DNA from: Magnetospira sp.
GTDB taxonomy: Bacteria > Pseudomonadota > Alphaproteobacteria > Rhodospirillales > Magnetospiraceae
Length of the DNA stretch: 8,079 nucleotides
Direction of reading: 5' to 3'
NCBI GenBank assembly: GCA_028277325.1
Contig: JANQGL010000445.1
Span: 1 to 8,079 of the forward strand
The stretch's first letter is position 1. Every line of letters starts with the position of its first letter. Of this stretch, positions 1 through 6,394 are shown one piece after another. The notes beneath the pieces were generated by a model that did no database searches, was not told the DNA's origin, and saw nothing but the letters and a program-made list of their open reading frames with translations. The translations under genes and the position numbers were made by a program.

Positions 1-86
1 GGACGGCCATCGAGGCGGGGCGCCTGCAGCCCTTCCGGGCCGGGTTCCACGCCGCCCGGGCGGCCCGCGATATCCCGCCCCCGTGA
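1..86 (+). CDS. 3' end of an unidentified gene (partial)
   Basis: The frame beginning at position 3 is open to a TGA at 84-86. It encodes the last 27 residues of a protein, including AIEAGRLQPFRAG and ending in DIPPP. The Ala/Arg-rich helical tail with good GC-rich codon use looks like a genuine C-terminus. The A-x-EAGR-x(4)-AG pattern faintly resembles the C-terminal helix of ThiG-type TIM-barrel enzymes, but too little is visible to name it. It lies 99 bp upstream of the TusA-family gene on the same strand, so co-transcription is possible, although a weak promoter-like site lies between them. Confidence 0.55.
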   Translation, partial: TAIEAGRLQPFRAGFHAARAARDIPPP

Positions 87-105
87 GCCGTCCGGCCCGA
101 GACCC

Positions 106-133
106 TTGCCCCGGCGGTCCCCGCAGTGATAGC
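106..133 (+). promoter_or_regulatory. Possible weak promoter of the TusA-family gene
   Basis: TTGCCC (106-111) and GATAGC (128-133) are separated by 16 bases, about 50 bp before the tusA-like start at 186. The match to the sigma-70 consensus is partial and the site is judged by eye only. Confidence 0.25.
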
Positions 134-185
134 AATGGTCATTCCGTTCCCGGCCCGTCGGGCTCACTGACTGGAACCGCGACCG

Positions 186-413
186 ATGACCACGACCACC
201 CTCGACGTCAAGGGCCTGAGCTGCCCGTTGCCCGTTCTGCGCGCCAACAAGGTGATGAAGGAGATGATCGCCGGCGACGAACTGGAAATCCAGGCCACCG
301 ACCCGGACGCGCCGGCCGACTTCGAGGTGTTCTGCGAGAGCACCGGCAACGAGATGCTCGGCGTCGACGAGGTCGACGGCGGGTTCGTGATCCGCATCCG
401 CAAGGCGGACTAG
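186..413 (+). CDS. TusA/SirA-family sulfur carrier protein
   Basis: A 75-residue protein of the TusA/SirA/YeeD fold, the usual length for the family. The hallmark Cys-Pro-x-Pro motif is at residues 13-16 (CPLP) in the first helix after strand LDVKGLS. The family uses this cysteine to carry persulfide sulfur, for example in tRNA 2-thiouridine formation, cofactor biosynthesis or sulfur metabolism. The central AGDELEIQATDPDAPADFEVFC segment is also typical. The start ATG at 186 has only a weak GGAA (172-175) upstream. The protein is cytoplasmic, with no signal peptide or membrane segment. No tus, sox or dsr partner is visible in the window, so the pathway is unknown. The TAG stop lies inside the left arm of the inverted repeat at 405-465. 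Family membership is secure; the exact sulfur acceptor is not. Confidence 0.92.
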   Translation: MTTTTLDVKGLSCPLPVLRANKVMKEMIAGDELEIQATDPDAPADFEVFCESTGNEMLGVDEVDGGFVIRIRKAD

Positions 414-465
414 GGCCTGTAGACATTCATTTGATGGCGAGGAATGTCTACAGGCCCTAGTCCGC
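405..465. repeat. 24-bp perfect inverted repeat spanning two convergent stop codons
   Basis: The arms at 405-428 and 442-465 are perfect reverse complements around a 13-base loop (429-441, ATTTGATGGCGAG). The stop of the TusA-family gene (411-413) is in the left arm. The stop of the convergent hydrolase (complement of 457-459) is in the right arm. The structure would fold into a very stable hairpin in transcripts from either side. No T-run follows on either strand, so it is not a classical intrinsic terminator, though it could still block or protect 3' ends. Confidence 0.9.
414..456. mobile_element. Putative 43-bp MITE-like insertion with CTAG target duplication
   Basis: The core of the inverted repeat is bounded on both sides by CTAG (410-413 and 457-460). 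Between them lie 43 bp with perfect 15-bp terminal inverted repeats, GGCCTGTAGACATTC (414-428) and its complement (442-456), and a 13-bp non-palindromic centre. Duplication of CTAG/YTAR is known for the IS5 group, and insertion at the TA of CTAG is known for IS630/Tc1-like elements, so a non-autonomous relative of either would fit. Removing the element plus one CTAG leaves GCGGACTAGTCCGC, in which both genes end at one shared CTAG. No transposase is present. A native REP-like hairpin is the alternative. Confidence 0.5.
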
Positions 466-1686
466 GGCCGCCAGCTCGCTCTCCGCCAGCGCCACCCAGA
501 GCGCGGCGCCGATCGGCAGCACCCGGTCGTTGAAGTCGTAGCGCGGGCTGTGCAGACCGCGCCCGCCGGCGTCGCCGGTGCCCAGGCGCAGGTAGCAGCC
601 GGGCACCCGTTGCAGCATGAAGGCGAAATCCTCGCTGCCCATGCTGGGCGGCATGTCCGGGATCACCTGTCCGGCGCCGACCACCGCCTCGGCCACCCGG
701 CGCGCCAGCTCGGTCTCGCGGGCATGGTTGACGGTGGCCGGGTAGCGGCGTTCGTAACACCATTCCATGGACGCCCCGGCGCCCTCGCAGATCGCCGTGC
801 CCAGGGCGCGCAGGCGGCTTTCCAGGCGGTCGCGCACCTGCGGCCGGAAGGTCCGCGCGGTACCGCGCAGGGTGGCGCGGTCGGGAATCACGTTCCAGGT
901 GTCGCCGGCGTGGATCTGGGTGACGCTGACCACCGCCGAGTCGAGCGGATCGACGCCGCGCGCCACCACCCCCTGCCAGGCGGCGACGATCTGCGCCGCG
1001 ATGGGGATCGGGTCGATCCCCAGGTGCGGCATCGCGGCATGCGCCCCGCACCCGACCACCACCGCCTCGAACACGTCGAACGACGCCATCACCGGGCCGG
1101 TGCGCAGCCCGACGGCCCCCTCCGGGGCGTCCGGCCAGTTGTGCATCCCGTAGACCGCGTCGACCGGGAACCGCGCGAACAGGCCGTCCTCGATCATCCG
1201 CCGGGCGCCGGCCTCGTTCTCCTCGGCCGGCTGGAACACGAAGCGCACGGTGCCGCGGAAACGGCGCGTCCCGGCCAGATGCCGGGCCGCCCCGAGCAGC
1301 ATGGCGCAGTGCCCGTCGTGGCCGCAGGCATGCATGCGGCCGGGATGCCGGGATTGGTGGTCGAGGCCGGTCGCCTCGTGCAGGTGCAGGGCATCCATGT
1401 CGGCCCTGAGGCCGATGCACCGCCCGGCGCCCACCGTCAGGCTGCCGACCACGCCGGTGCCGCCGAGGCCGCGATGCACCTCGATCCCCCAGCCGGCGAG
1501 CAGGCCGGCGATCCTGTCGCTCGTGCGGTGCTCCTCGAACGCGGTTTCCGGATGCGCGTGGAAATCGCGCCGCCAGGCGGTCATCTCGTCGTGCAGCGGG
1601 CGCAGGCGGTCGACCGGCCCCGACCCGACCCCGAAGTCCGCATCATGGGGGGAGGCTCCTTCTGGCTTCGGATTCGATGAGGACAC
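457..1686 (-). CDS. M20-family amidohydrolase (hippurate hydrolase / N-acyl-amino-acid hydrolase type)
   Basis: A metal-dependent amidohydrolase of the M20D group, which cleaves N-acyl or N-aryl amino acids (hippurate, N-acetyl or IAA conjugates). Numbered from the GTG at 1686 (409 residues), it shows WRRDFHAHPE near the N-terminus, the metal site HACGHDGH at 119-126, FQPAEE with the catalytic/metal glutamates at 155-156, the lid/dimerisation domain from about 195 to 300, GSEDFAFM, and the last metal-ligand region LHSP with H379. All core motifs are intact and there is no signal peptide. The start is uncertain. GTG 1686 has a modest AAGG upstream. ATG 1734 is also in frame but has little ribosome-binding signal. 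The best Shine-Dalgarno/ATG pair (ATG 1646) is out of frame. The substrate cannot be told from sequence. The stop lies in the right arm of the 405-465 inverted repeat. Confidence 0.9.
   Translation of the reverse strand: MSSSNPKPEGASPHDADFGVGSGPVDRLRPLHDEMTAWRRDFHAHPETAFEEHRTSDRIAGLLAGWGIEVHRGLGGTGVVGSLTVGAGRCIGLRADMDALHLHEATGLDHQSRHPGRMHACGHDGHCAMLLGAARHLAGTRRFRGTVRFVFQPAEENEAGARRMIEDGLFARFPVDAVYGMHNWPDAPEGAVGLRTGPVMASFDVFEAVVVGCGAHAAMPHLGIDPIPIAAQIVAAWQGVVARGVDPLDSAVVSVTQIHAGDTWNVIPDRATLRGTARTFRPQVRDRLESRLRALGTAICEGAGASMEWCYERRYPATVNHARETELARRVAEAVVGAGQVIPDMPPSMGSEDFAFMLQRVPGCYLRLGTGDAGGRGLHSPRYDFNDRVLPIGAALWVALAESELAAAD
1641..1661 (-). promoter_or_regulatory. Strong ribosome-binding site and ATG out of frame with the hydrolase
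   Basis: On the minus strand AAGGAG (1661-1656) is followed after 9 bases by ATG ATG (1646-1641), the best translation start in the region. That frame reads only about 21 codons before a stop and is not the hydrolase frame. Removing one 5-bp unit of the tandem repeat at 1619-1628 would put this ATG in frame with the hydrolase at GPVDRLRPLHDE. Either the true start is GTG 1686 or ATG 1734, or the gene has a small 5' indel. Confidence 0.5.
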
Positions 1687-1700
1687 CAGGCAACCTTTCA

Positions 1701-1706
1701 ATTCTA
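1701..1706 (-). promoter_or_regulatory. Possible -10 element before the hydrolase
   Basis: The minus strand reads TAGAAT, five of six matches to TATAAT, in a locally AT-richer patch. No convincing -35 lies 16-18 bases upstream. If used, transcription would begin near 1694, downstream of the ATG at 1734, arguing against that start. Confidence 0.25.
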
Positions 1707-1921
1707 TTGTGACTGCGGAGTCGAGGTTCGCCATGGCGCCTGCCCCGGGCACGGATGCGAACGTCGAGGAAGCGGACCGGTACCGATATTCGGGCCTGGA
1801 ATCGATCTTGGCAAGAATCCCTGCGGCCTGGCGCCCCGATTCCGAAGTTGGTTGCATGATGGGGCGGTCGCCTTGCGCCGTCGCGGTCAGACCGTAAATC
1901 GCGGGACTGGTTCGGCGGGCG

Positions 1922-2788
1922 TCAGCCCAGGTTTTTCCCCATCTCCCCGGCCAGGTCCTGGAGGAACTGCCAGGCGACGCGGCCCGAACGGGCACCGCGG
2001 GTGACCGCCCATTCGCTGGCCCGGGCGCGCAGGTCGGCGAGGGGAATCTTCAGGCCGTATTCGGCCGCGTAGCCCTCGACGATGGCGAAGTAGGTGTCCT
2101 GGTCCAGGTGGTGGAAGCCCAGCCACAGGCCGAACCGGTCGGACAGGGAGACCTTCTCCTCCACCGCCTCGGAGGCGTGGATGGCGGTCGAGCGCTCGTT
2201 CTCGATCATGTCGCGGGCCATCAGGTGGCGCCGGTTCGAGGTGGCGTAGAACAGCACGTTGGCCGGCCGCCCCTCGATGCCGCCCTCCAGCACCGCCTTC
2301 AGGGACTTGTACGAGGTGTCCTCGGACTCGAACGACAGGTCGTCGCAGAACAGCAGGCAGCGCCGCTTGTGGTCGCGCAGGAGATTGAGCAGGCGGGGCA
2401 GGGTGCGGATGTCCTCGCGGTGGATCTCGATCAGCACCAGGCGGTGCCTGCGCTTCTCCCGGTCCTCGTTGACGGTGGCGTGCACCGCCTTGACCAGCGA
2501 GCTCTTGCCGGTGCCGCGCGCGCCCCACAAGAGTGCGTTGTTGGCCGGCAGCCCGTCGGCGAAGCGCCGCGTGTTGGCGAGCAGGGCCTCGGCCTGCCGC
2601 TCGATTCCCTTCAGCAGATGCAGGGCCAGCCGGTTGACCTCGGGGACCGGGGTCAGGGTCAGCCGGTCGGCCTGCCAGACGAAGGCGTCGGCTCCCTTGA
2701 GGTCGGGGACCGCGCCCGGCGGCGGGGTCAGGCGCTCCACCGCGTCGGCCACCCGGCCGAGGAGGTTGGAAATCTGGATCAGGTTCAT
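1922..2788 (-). CDS. DUF815-family AAA+ ATPase
   Basis: A 288-residue cytoplasmic P-loop ATPase of the DUF815 (PF05673) group. Walker A is GARGTGKS at residues 89-96 and Walker B is LLFCDD at 145-150. Sensor-1 is probably N185 in YATSNRRH, an SDRFG motif at 216-220 may carry the arginine finger, and a C-terminal SGRVAWQF segment lies around 268-275. The N-terminal 80 residues form the helical lead-in typical of the family. The cellular role is not established. The ATG at 2788 has GGGGA six bases upstream, supporting this start. It is transcribed divergently from yajC and lies 235 bp before the hydrolase GTG start on the same strand (187 bp if ATG 1734 is used), so the two could be co-transcribed. 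No clear terminator is seen between them. Confidence 0.93.
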   Translation of the reverse strand: MNLIQISNLLGRVADAVERLTPPPGAVPDLKGADAFVWQADRLTLTPVPEVNRLALHLLKGIERQAEALLANTRRFADGLPANNALLWGARGTGKSSLVKAVHATVNEDREKRRHRLVLIEIHREDIRTLPRLLNLLRDHKRRCLLFCDDLSFESEDTSYKSLKAVLEGGIEGRPANVLFYATSNRRHLMARDMIENERSTAIHASEAVEEKVSLSDRFGLWLGFHHLDQDTYFAIVEGYAAEYGLKIPLADLRARASEWAVTRGARSGRVAWQFLQDLAGEMGKNLG

Positions 2789-2816
2789 GGCGCGTCCCCA
2801 CCGGTTGACCGGGCGG

Positions 2817-2846
2817 ACCCTACGGCGGCGCGCGGCGGCAAGTCAA
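2817..2846 (-). promoter_or_regulatory. Candidate promoter of the DUF815 ATPase gene
   Basis: On the minus strand TTGACT (2846-2841; five of six matches to TTGACA) is followed after 18 bases by TAGGGT (2822-2817), a weak -10. This would give a leader of about 20 bases before the ATG at 2788. Confidence 0.4.
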
Positions 2847-2872
2847 CGGGGGCCGGCACCGCCACGCGTTCC

Positions 2873-2895
2873 GGTCCGCCGCCCCCTTGCGGACC
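2873..2895. repeat. 7-bp perfect inverted repeat in the divergent intergenic region
   Basis: GGTCCGC (2873-2879) and GCGGACC (2889-2895) are separated by 9 bases. More GGAC/GTCC half-sites recur up to the yajC promoter. Regulator binding is possible but unproven. Confidence 0.35.
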
Positions 2896-2933
2896 TGTCC
2901 GGACGGGCGATATCCGGTCCATGCAGGTTCCGT

Positions 2934-2961
2934 TTGCATTGCCGGGACGGACCGCTATAGT
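2934..2961 (+). promoter_or_regulatory. Promoter of the yajC-secD-secF operon
   Basis: TTGCAT (2934-2939) and TATAGT (2956-2961) are spaced by 16 bases, a good housekeeping sigma-70 match for a GC-rich alphaproteobacterium. The start site would fall near 2968, giving a leader of roughly 50 bases before the yajC ATG at 3017. The -10 sits inside CGGAC(2948-2952)-N7-GTCCG(2960-2964), a small dyad. Confidence 0.65.
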
Positions 2962-3016
2962 CCGGCCCTGATTGTCGCATGCGGAGTGCGTTTCCTTAAG
3001 ATCGATCGGAGGTTCG

Positions 3017-3421
3017 ATGTTCATTTCCGAAGCCTACGCCCAGGCCGGCGGCCAGGCCGGCGGCATGGATGCCCTGATCCAGGGCATCCTGCCGATGATC
3101 CTGATCTTCGCGGTGTTCTATTTCCTGCTGATCCGTCCGCAGCAGCGGCGCAACAAGGAACACAAGCAGATGCTGGACGCCCTCCGGCGCGGCGACAAGA
3201 TCGTCACCAACGGCGGCCTGATCGGCACCGTGGCCAAGGTGGTGGACGGCGAGGAGGTTCAGGTGGACATCGCCGAGGGGGTGCGGGTCCGGGTGATGCG
3301 CCAGATGATCGCCCAGGTGATGTCGAAGACCGAGCCGGTCAGGCCGGCCAACAGCGACGGCGGCCCGTCCGACGGCGGCGGCATGGCCGGCGGCCTGAAG
3401 AAGCTGCTCGGCGGCAAGTAG
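3017..3421 (+). CDS. yajC: Sec translocase accessory subunit YajC
   Basis: A 134-residue inner-membrane protein that associates with SecD-SecF and supports SecYEG protein export. The N-terminus MFISEAYAQAGGQ is followed by one transmembrane helix at about residues 21-38 (ILPMILIFAVFYFLLIRP). Then come the family's positively charged PQQRRNKEHKQML segment, the compact GDKIVTNGGLIGTVAKV beta domain, and a Gly/Lys-rich tail. Length and architecture are normal for alphaproteobacteria. The ATG at 3017 is chosen because GGAGG (3008-3012) lies just upstream and the protein then begins as in known YajC; an upstream in-frame ATG at 2972 would add 15 atypical residues. It is first in the operon, 43 bp before secD. 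Confidence 0.96.
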   Translation: MFISEAYAQAGGQAGGMDALIQGILPMILIFAVFYFLLIRPQQRRNKEHKQMLDALRRGDKIVTNGGLIGTVAKVVDGEEVQVDIAEGVRVRVMRQMIAQVMSKTEPVRPANSDGGPSDGGGMAGGLKKLLGGK

Positions 3422-3464
3422 GCCGCCGGATCCCGTCCGACGGCGCGACGACGGAGTCCGCATC

Positions 3465-5051
3465 GTGATCTATTTCGCCAAGTGGAAACTTGTCACGGTC
3501 GTGCTGACCTGCCTGCTGGGCCTGATGTTCGCGGCCCCCAACCTGCTGGACCGCGACACCGCGCGATCCCTGCCGTCGTGGGTTCCCCACCAGCAGATCA
3601 GCCTCGGCCTCGACCTGCAGGGCGGCGCCCACATGCTGCTCGCGGTGGGCATTGACGAGGCGATCGCCGAACGCCTGGAGGCGATGCTCGACGGGGCCCG
3701 GGTGGAACTCCGCAAGGCGCGCATCCGGTATGCCGACCTCGCCAACCGGGGCGATCACGTGACGGTCACCATCCACGATCCCGCGCGGATCGAGGAGGCC
3801 CGCCAACTGATCCGCGAGGTCGACCGCGACATCGCCGTCGCGGCGACCGGGAACGGCCGCATCGAGGCCCGGTTCCGCGACGACGCGGGCACCGCCTACG
3901 CCTCCTCGGTGGTCGATCAGGCGCTCGAGATCGTGCGCCGCCGGATCGACGAGATGGGGACCCGCGAACCCAACATCCAGCGCCAGGGCGAGGATCGCAT
4001 CCTGGTCCAGGTGCCGGGCCTGGACGACCCGAAGCGCCTGGAGGACATCCTCGGCAAGACCGCCAAGATGACCTTCCATCTGGTCGACCTGAAGACCGAC
4101 CCGGTGGAGGCGCTGTCCGGCCGGGTGCCGCCCGGCTCCATGGTGCTGCCGTCGGCCGACGAGGTCGACCCGGCGACCGGCCAGCCGCGCACCTACGTGA
4201 TCCGGAAACGGGTCGAGCTGTCGGGCGAGAACCTGATCGGCGCGCAGCCGACCTTCGACCAGCGCACCAACCTGCCGGTGGTGTCGTTCCAGTTCGACGG
4301 CATCGGCGGCCGCAAGTTCGCCCGCATCACCACCGAGAACACCGGCAAGCCGTTCGCCATCGTGCTCGACGGCAAGGTGATCAGCGCGCCGCGCATCACC
4401 GAGCCGATCCTCGGCGGATCGGGCATCATCACCGGCGGGTTCACGGTGCAGGAGGCCAACGACCTGGCGCTGCTGCTGCGCGCCGGCGCCCTGCCCGCCC
4501 CCTTGACGATCCTGGAACAGCGCACGGTCGGTCCCGGCCTCGGCGCCGACTCGATCGCCGCCGGCAAGCTGGCCTCGGCGATCGGCCTGGTCGCGGTGGT
4601 CGTGTTCATGGGTCTCGCCTACGGCCGCTTCGGGCTGATGGCCGACGTGGCGCTGCTGGTCAACGTGGTGCTGATCGTCGCCCTGCTGTCGACCCTGCAG
4701 GCCACCCTCACCCTGCCGGGGATCGCCGGCATCGTGCTGACCATCGGCATGGCGGTCGACGCCAACGTGCTGGTGTTCGAGCGCATCCGGGAGGAATCGC
4801 GGCGCGGCCGGACGCCCATCGCGGCCATCGACGCCGGCTACTCCCGGGCGCTGTCCACCATCATCGACGCCAACGTGACCACCCTGATCGCCGCCGTGCT
4901 GCTGTTCAGCTTCGGCTCCGGCCCGGTGCGCGGCTTCGCGGTCACCCTGGCGATCGGCATCGTCACCTCCCTGTTCACCGCGATCATGGTGACCCGGATG
5001 ATGGTCGTCCTGTGGCTGCGCTCGGTGCGCCCCAAGATCCTGCCGATTTGA
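3465..5051 (+). CDS. secD: Protein translocase subunit SecD
   Basis: A 528-residue RND-type inner-membrane subunit. With SecF it uses the proton gradient to complete protein export through SecYEG. One transmembrane helix lies near residues 8-25, followed by the diagnostic GLDLQGG at 48-54 and the large periplasmic P1 region. The P1 head includes the VVDQALEIVRRRIDEMGTREP and NDLALLLRAGALPAPL blocks. A C-terminal five-helix bundle runs from about residue 367. The conserved membrane aspartate of the proton path is D432 in GMAVDANVLVFERIREE. The start is GTG at 3465 with CGGAG about 9-10 bases upstream. The length is usual and no defect is seen. The stop is 13 bp before secF, indicating one operon. 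Confidence 0.97.
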   Translation: MIYFAKWKLVTVVLTCLLGLMFAAPNLLDRDTARSLPSWVPHQQISLGLDLQGGAHMLLAVGIDEAIAERLEAMLDGARVELRKARIRYADLANRGDHVTVTIHDPARIEEARQLIREVDRDIAVAATGNGRIEARFRDDAGTAYASSVVDQALEIVRRRIDEMGTREPNIQRQGEDRILVQVPGLDDPKRLEDILGKTAKMTFHLVDLKTDPVEALSGRVPPGSMVLPSADEVDPATGQPRTYVIRKRVELSGENLIGAQPTFDQRTNLPVVSFQFDGIGGRKFARITTENTGKPFAIVLDGKVISAPRITEPILGGSGIITGGFTVQEANDLALLLRAGALPAPLTILEQRTVGPGLGADSIAAGKLASAIGLVAVVVFMGLAYGRFGLMADVALLVNVVLIVALLSTLQATLTLPGIAGIVLTIGMAVDANVLVFERIREESRRGRTPIAAIDAGYSRALSTIIDANVTTLIAAVLLFSFGSGPVRGFAVTLAIGIVTSLFTAIMVTRMMVVLWLRSVRPKILPI

Positions 5052-5064
5052 CGGAGGACCGGAG

Positions 5065-6009
5065 ATGCGCGGCTTCAACCTGATCAAGCCCGACACCCGG
5101 ATCCCCTTCGTCCGGGCCCGGCGGGTGTTTTTCGTCGTCTCGGCCTTGCTGATCGCCGCCTCGGTCGGCCTGTTCGCGGCGCACGGCCTCAACTACGGCA
5201 TCGACTTCCGGGGCGGCCTGCTGATCGAGATCAAGACCGCGCAGCCGGCCGACCTGGCCCGGATGCGGTCCGACCTCAGCCGGCTCGACCTGGGCGACGT
5301 CTCCCTGCAGACCTTCGGCGCCCCGACCGAGGTGCTGATCCGGGTGCAGCGCCAGGACGGCGGCGAGGAGGCCCAGAAGGCGGCCACCGACGCGGTGCGT
5401 TCGGTGCTCGCCGCCGACGTGGAGTACCGGCGGGTGGAGTTCGTCGGCCCCAAGGTGTCGGAGGAGCTGTTCTGGTCCGGCGTGAACGCGGTCGGCCTGG
5501 CGATCCTGGCGATGCTGATCTACATCTGGTTCCGCTTCGAATGGCAGTTCAGCGTCGGCGCCGTGGCCGCCCTGACCCACGACGTGCTGGCCACCATCGG
5601 CGTGTTCGCGCTCACCCAGATGGAGTTCAACCTGTCCACGGTGGCCGCCGTGCTGACCATCGCCGGCTATTCGATCAACGACACCGTGGTGGTGTTCGAC
5701 CGGGTGCGCGAGAACCTGCGCCGCTACAAGTCCAAACCGCTGCCCGACCTGCTGAACCGGTCGATCAACGAGACCCTGTCGCGCACCGTGATGACCTCGG
5801 GGACCACCCTGATCGCCCTGCTGGCGCTCTACTTCCTGGGCGGCGAGGTGATCCGCGGGTTCAGCTTCGCGATGATCTTCGGGATCCTGATCGGCACCTA
5901 TTCGTCGATCTGTGTCGCCGTGCCGCTGTTGCTGTACATGCGCCTGCCGCGCCGCGGCGGCGACCTGAAGGAGGGCGGGTCCGCCGACAGGGCAGCCGAG
6001 GGAGCCTGA
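5065..6009 (+). CDS. secF: Protein translocase subunit SecF
   Basis: A 314-residue partner of SecD in the SecDF-YajC complex. After an N-terminal helix at about residues 17-37 it has the YGIDFRGG signature at 44-51 and a periplasmic P4-like domain to about residue 130. A five-helix RND bundle follows. Functional residues are present: D206 in GYSINDTVVVFDRVREN and R240 in ETLSRTVMTSGTT, with the same 34-residue spacing as D213 and R247 of E. coli SecF. The tail after PRR is short, charged and cytoplasmic. ATG 5065 has GGAGG (5053-5057) upstream and sits 13 bp after secD. The SecF stop lies one base before the probable ATC start of the next gene. Confidence 0.97.
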   Translation: MRGFNLIKPDTRIPFVRARRVFFVVSALLIAASVGLFAAHGLNYGIDFRGGLLIEIKTAQPADLARMRSDLSRLDLGDVSLQTFGAPTEVLIRVQRQDGGEEAQKAATDAVRSVLAADVEYRRVEFVGPKVSEELFWSGVNAVGLAILAMLIYIWFRFEWQFSVGAVAALTHDVLATIGVFALTQMEFNLSTVAAVLTIAGYSINDTVVVFDRVRENLRRYKSKPLPDLLNRSINETLSRTVMTSGTTLIALLALYFLGGEVIRGFSFAMIFGILIGTYSSICVAVPLLLYMRLPRRGGDLKEGGSADRAAEGA

Positions 6010-6013
6010 CATC
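5998..6013 (+). promoter_or_regulatory. Ribosome-binding site pointing to an ATC start codon
   Basis: GAGGGAG (5998-6004), inside the last codons of secF, is followed after 6 bases by ATC (6011-6013). ATC continues in frame as SLDITP into the Mth938-like protein. No ATG, GTG or TTG is available at this point. The only conventional start, GTG 6035, has no purine-rich site upstream. Confidence 0.5.
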
Positions 6014-6034
6014 AGCCTCGACATCACCCCCCGG

Positions 6035-6394
6035 GTGGCGCCAGGCCGCCAGTTGATCCGCGCCTACGGGGACGGACGTTTCCGCATCGACCAGACGGTG
6101 CACGGCGGACATGTGATGGTGTTTCCGGAACGCACCGTCGCCTGGCCGGTCACGGCGGCGGCCGCCGAGTTGACGGTGGATCATTTCGCGCCCCTCGACG
6201 GCATCGCCGCCGGCACCATCCTGCTGGTCGGTTGCGGAGCGGCCTTCGAGCTGCCGCCCAAGGGACTGAAAGGGGCCCTCAGGACGCGCTTCGGCGCCGT
6301 CCTCGAATGGATGGACACCGGCGCCGCCTGCCGCACCTTCAACGTGCTGCTGGCCGAGGAGCGACCGGTGGCGGCGGCCCTGCTGGCGGTGTAG
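6035..6394 (+). CDS. Mth938-like (DUF498) domain protein
   Basis: A small single-domain protein of the Mth938/DUF498 fold, related to mitochondrial NDUFAF3. Bacterial members often sit directly after secF in alphaproteobacteria, and their role there is not established. Typical features are GRQLIRAYGDGRFRID, the VFPERTVAWPV strand block, the GTILLVGCGA core strand and the late EWMDTGAACRTFNVLLAEER block. From the conventional GTG at 6035 the protein has 119 residues. From ATC at 6011 it would have 127 and begin with SLDITP, which from memory matches the usual N-terminus of these proteins, and a good ribosome-binding site favours ATC. The gene follows secF by one base (ATC) or 25 bases (GTG), so it belongs to the operon. 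There is no signal peptide or membrane helix. Confidence 0.88.
   Translation: MAPGRQLIRAYGDGRFRIDQTVHGGHVMVFPERTVAWPVTAAAAELTVDHFAPLDGIAAGTILLVGCGAAFELPPKGLKGALRTRFGAVLEWMDTGAACRTFNVLLAEERPVAAALLAV

Noticed and set aside
1..86. ThiG identity for the partial first gene
   Set aside because: Only a short A-x-EAGR-like pattern matches, over 27 residues; too little to name.
405..465. Classical intrinsic terminator
   Set aside because: The stem is strong but no T-run follows on either strand, and the CTAG-flanked structure is better explained as an insertion.
1735..1995. N-terminal extension of the M20 hydrolase up to 1995
   Set aside because: The frame stays open, but the extension overlaps the DUF815 gene and has no family resemblance or ribosome-binding site.
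3339..5192. Long 617-codon open frame antisense to secD
   Set aside because: It mirrors secD codons in GC-rich DNA, is rich in Gln/Asp/His/Gly/Arg low-complexity sequence, and conflicts with an unambiguous SecD.
4984..6027. 347-codon antisense frame over secF
   Set aside because: Same shadow effect; the composition is typical of the reverse complement of a membrane protein gene and SecF is certain.
3017..6394. Sec operon as a novel system
   Set aside because: yajC, secD, secF and the Mth938-like gene are a known conserved order; all key motifs are normal.
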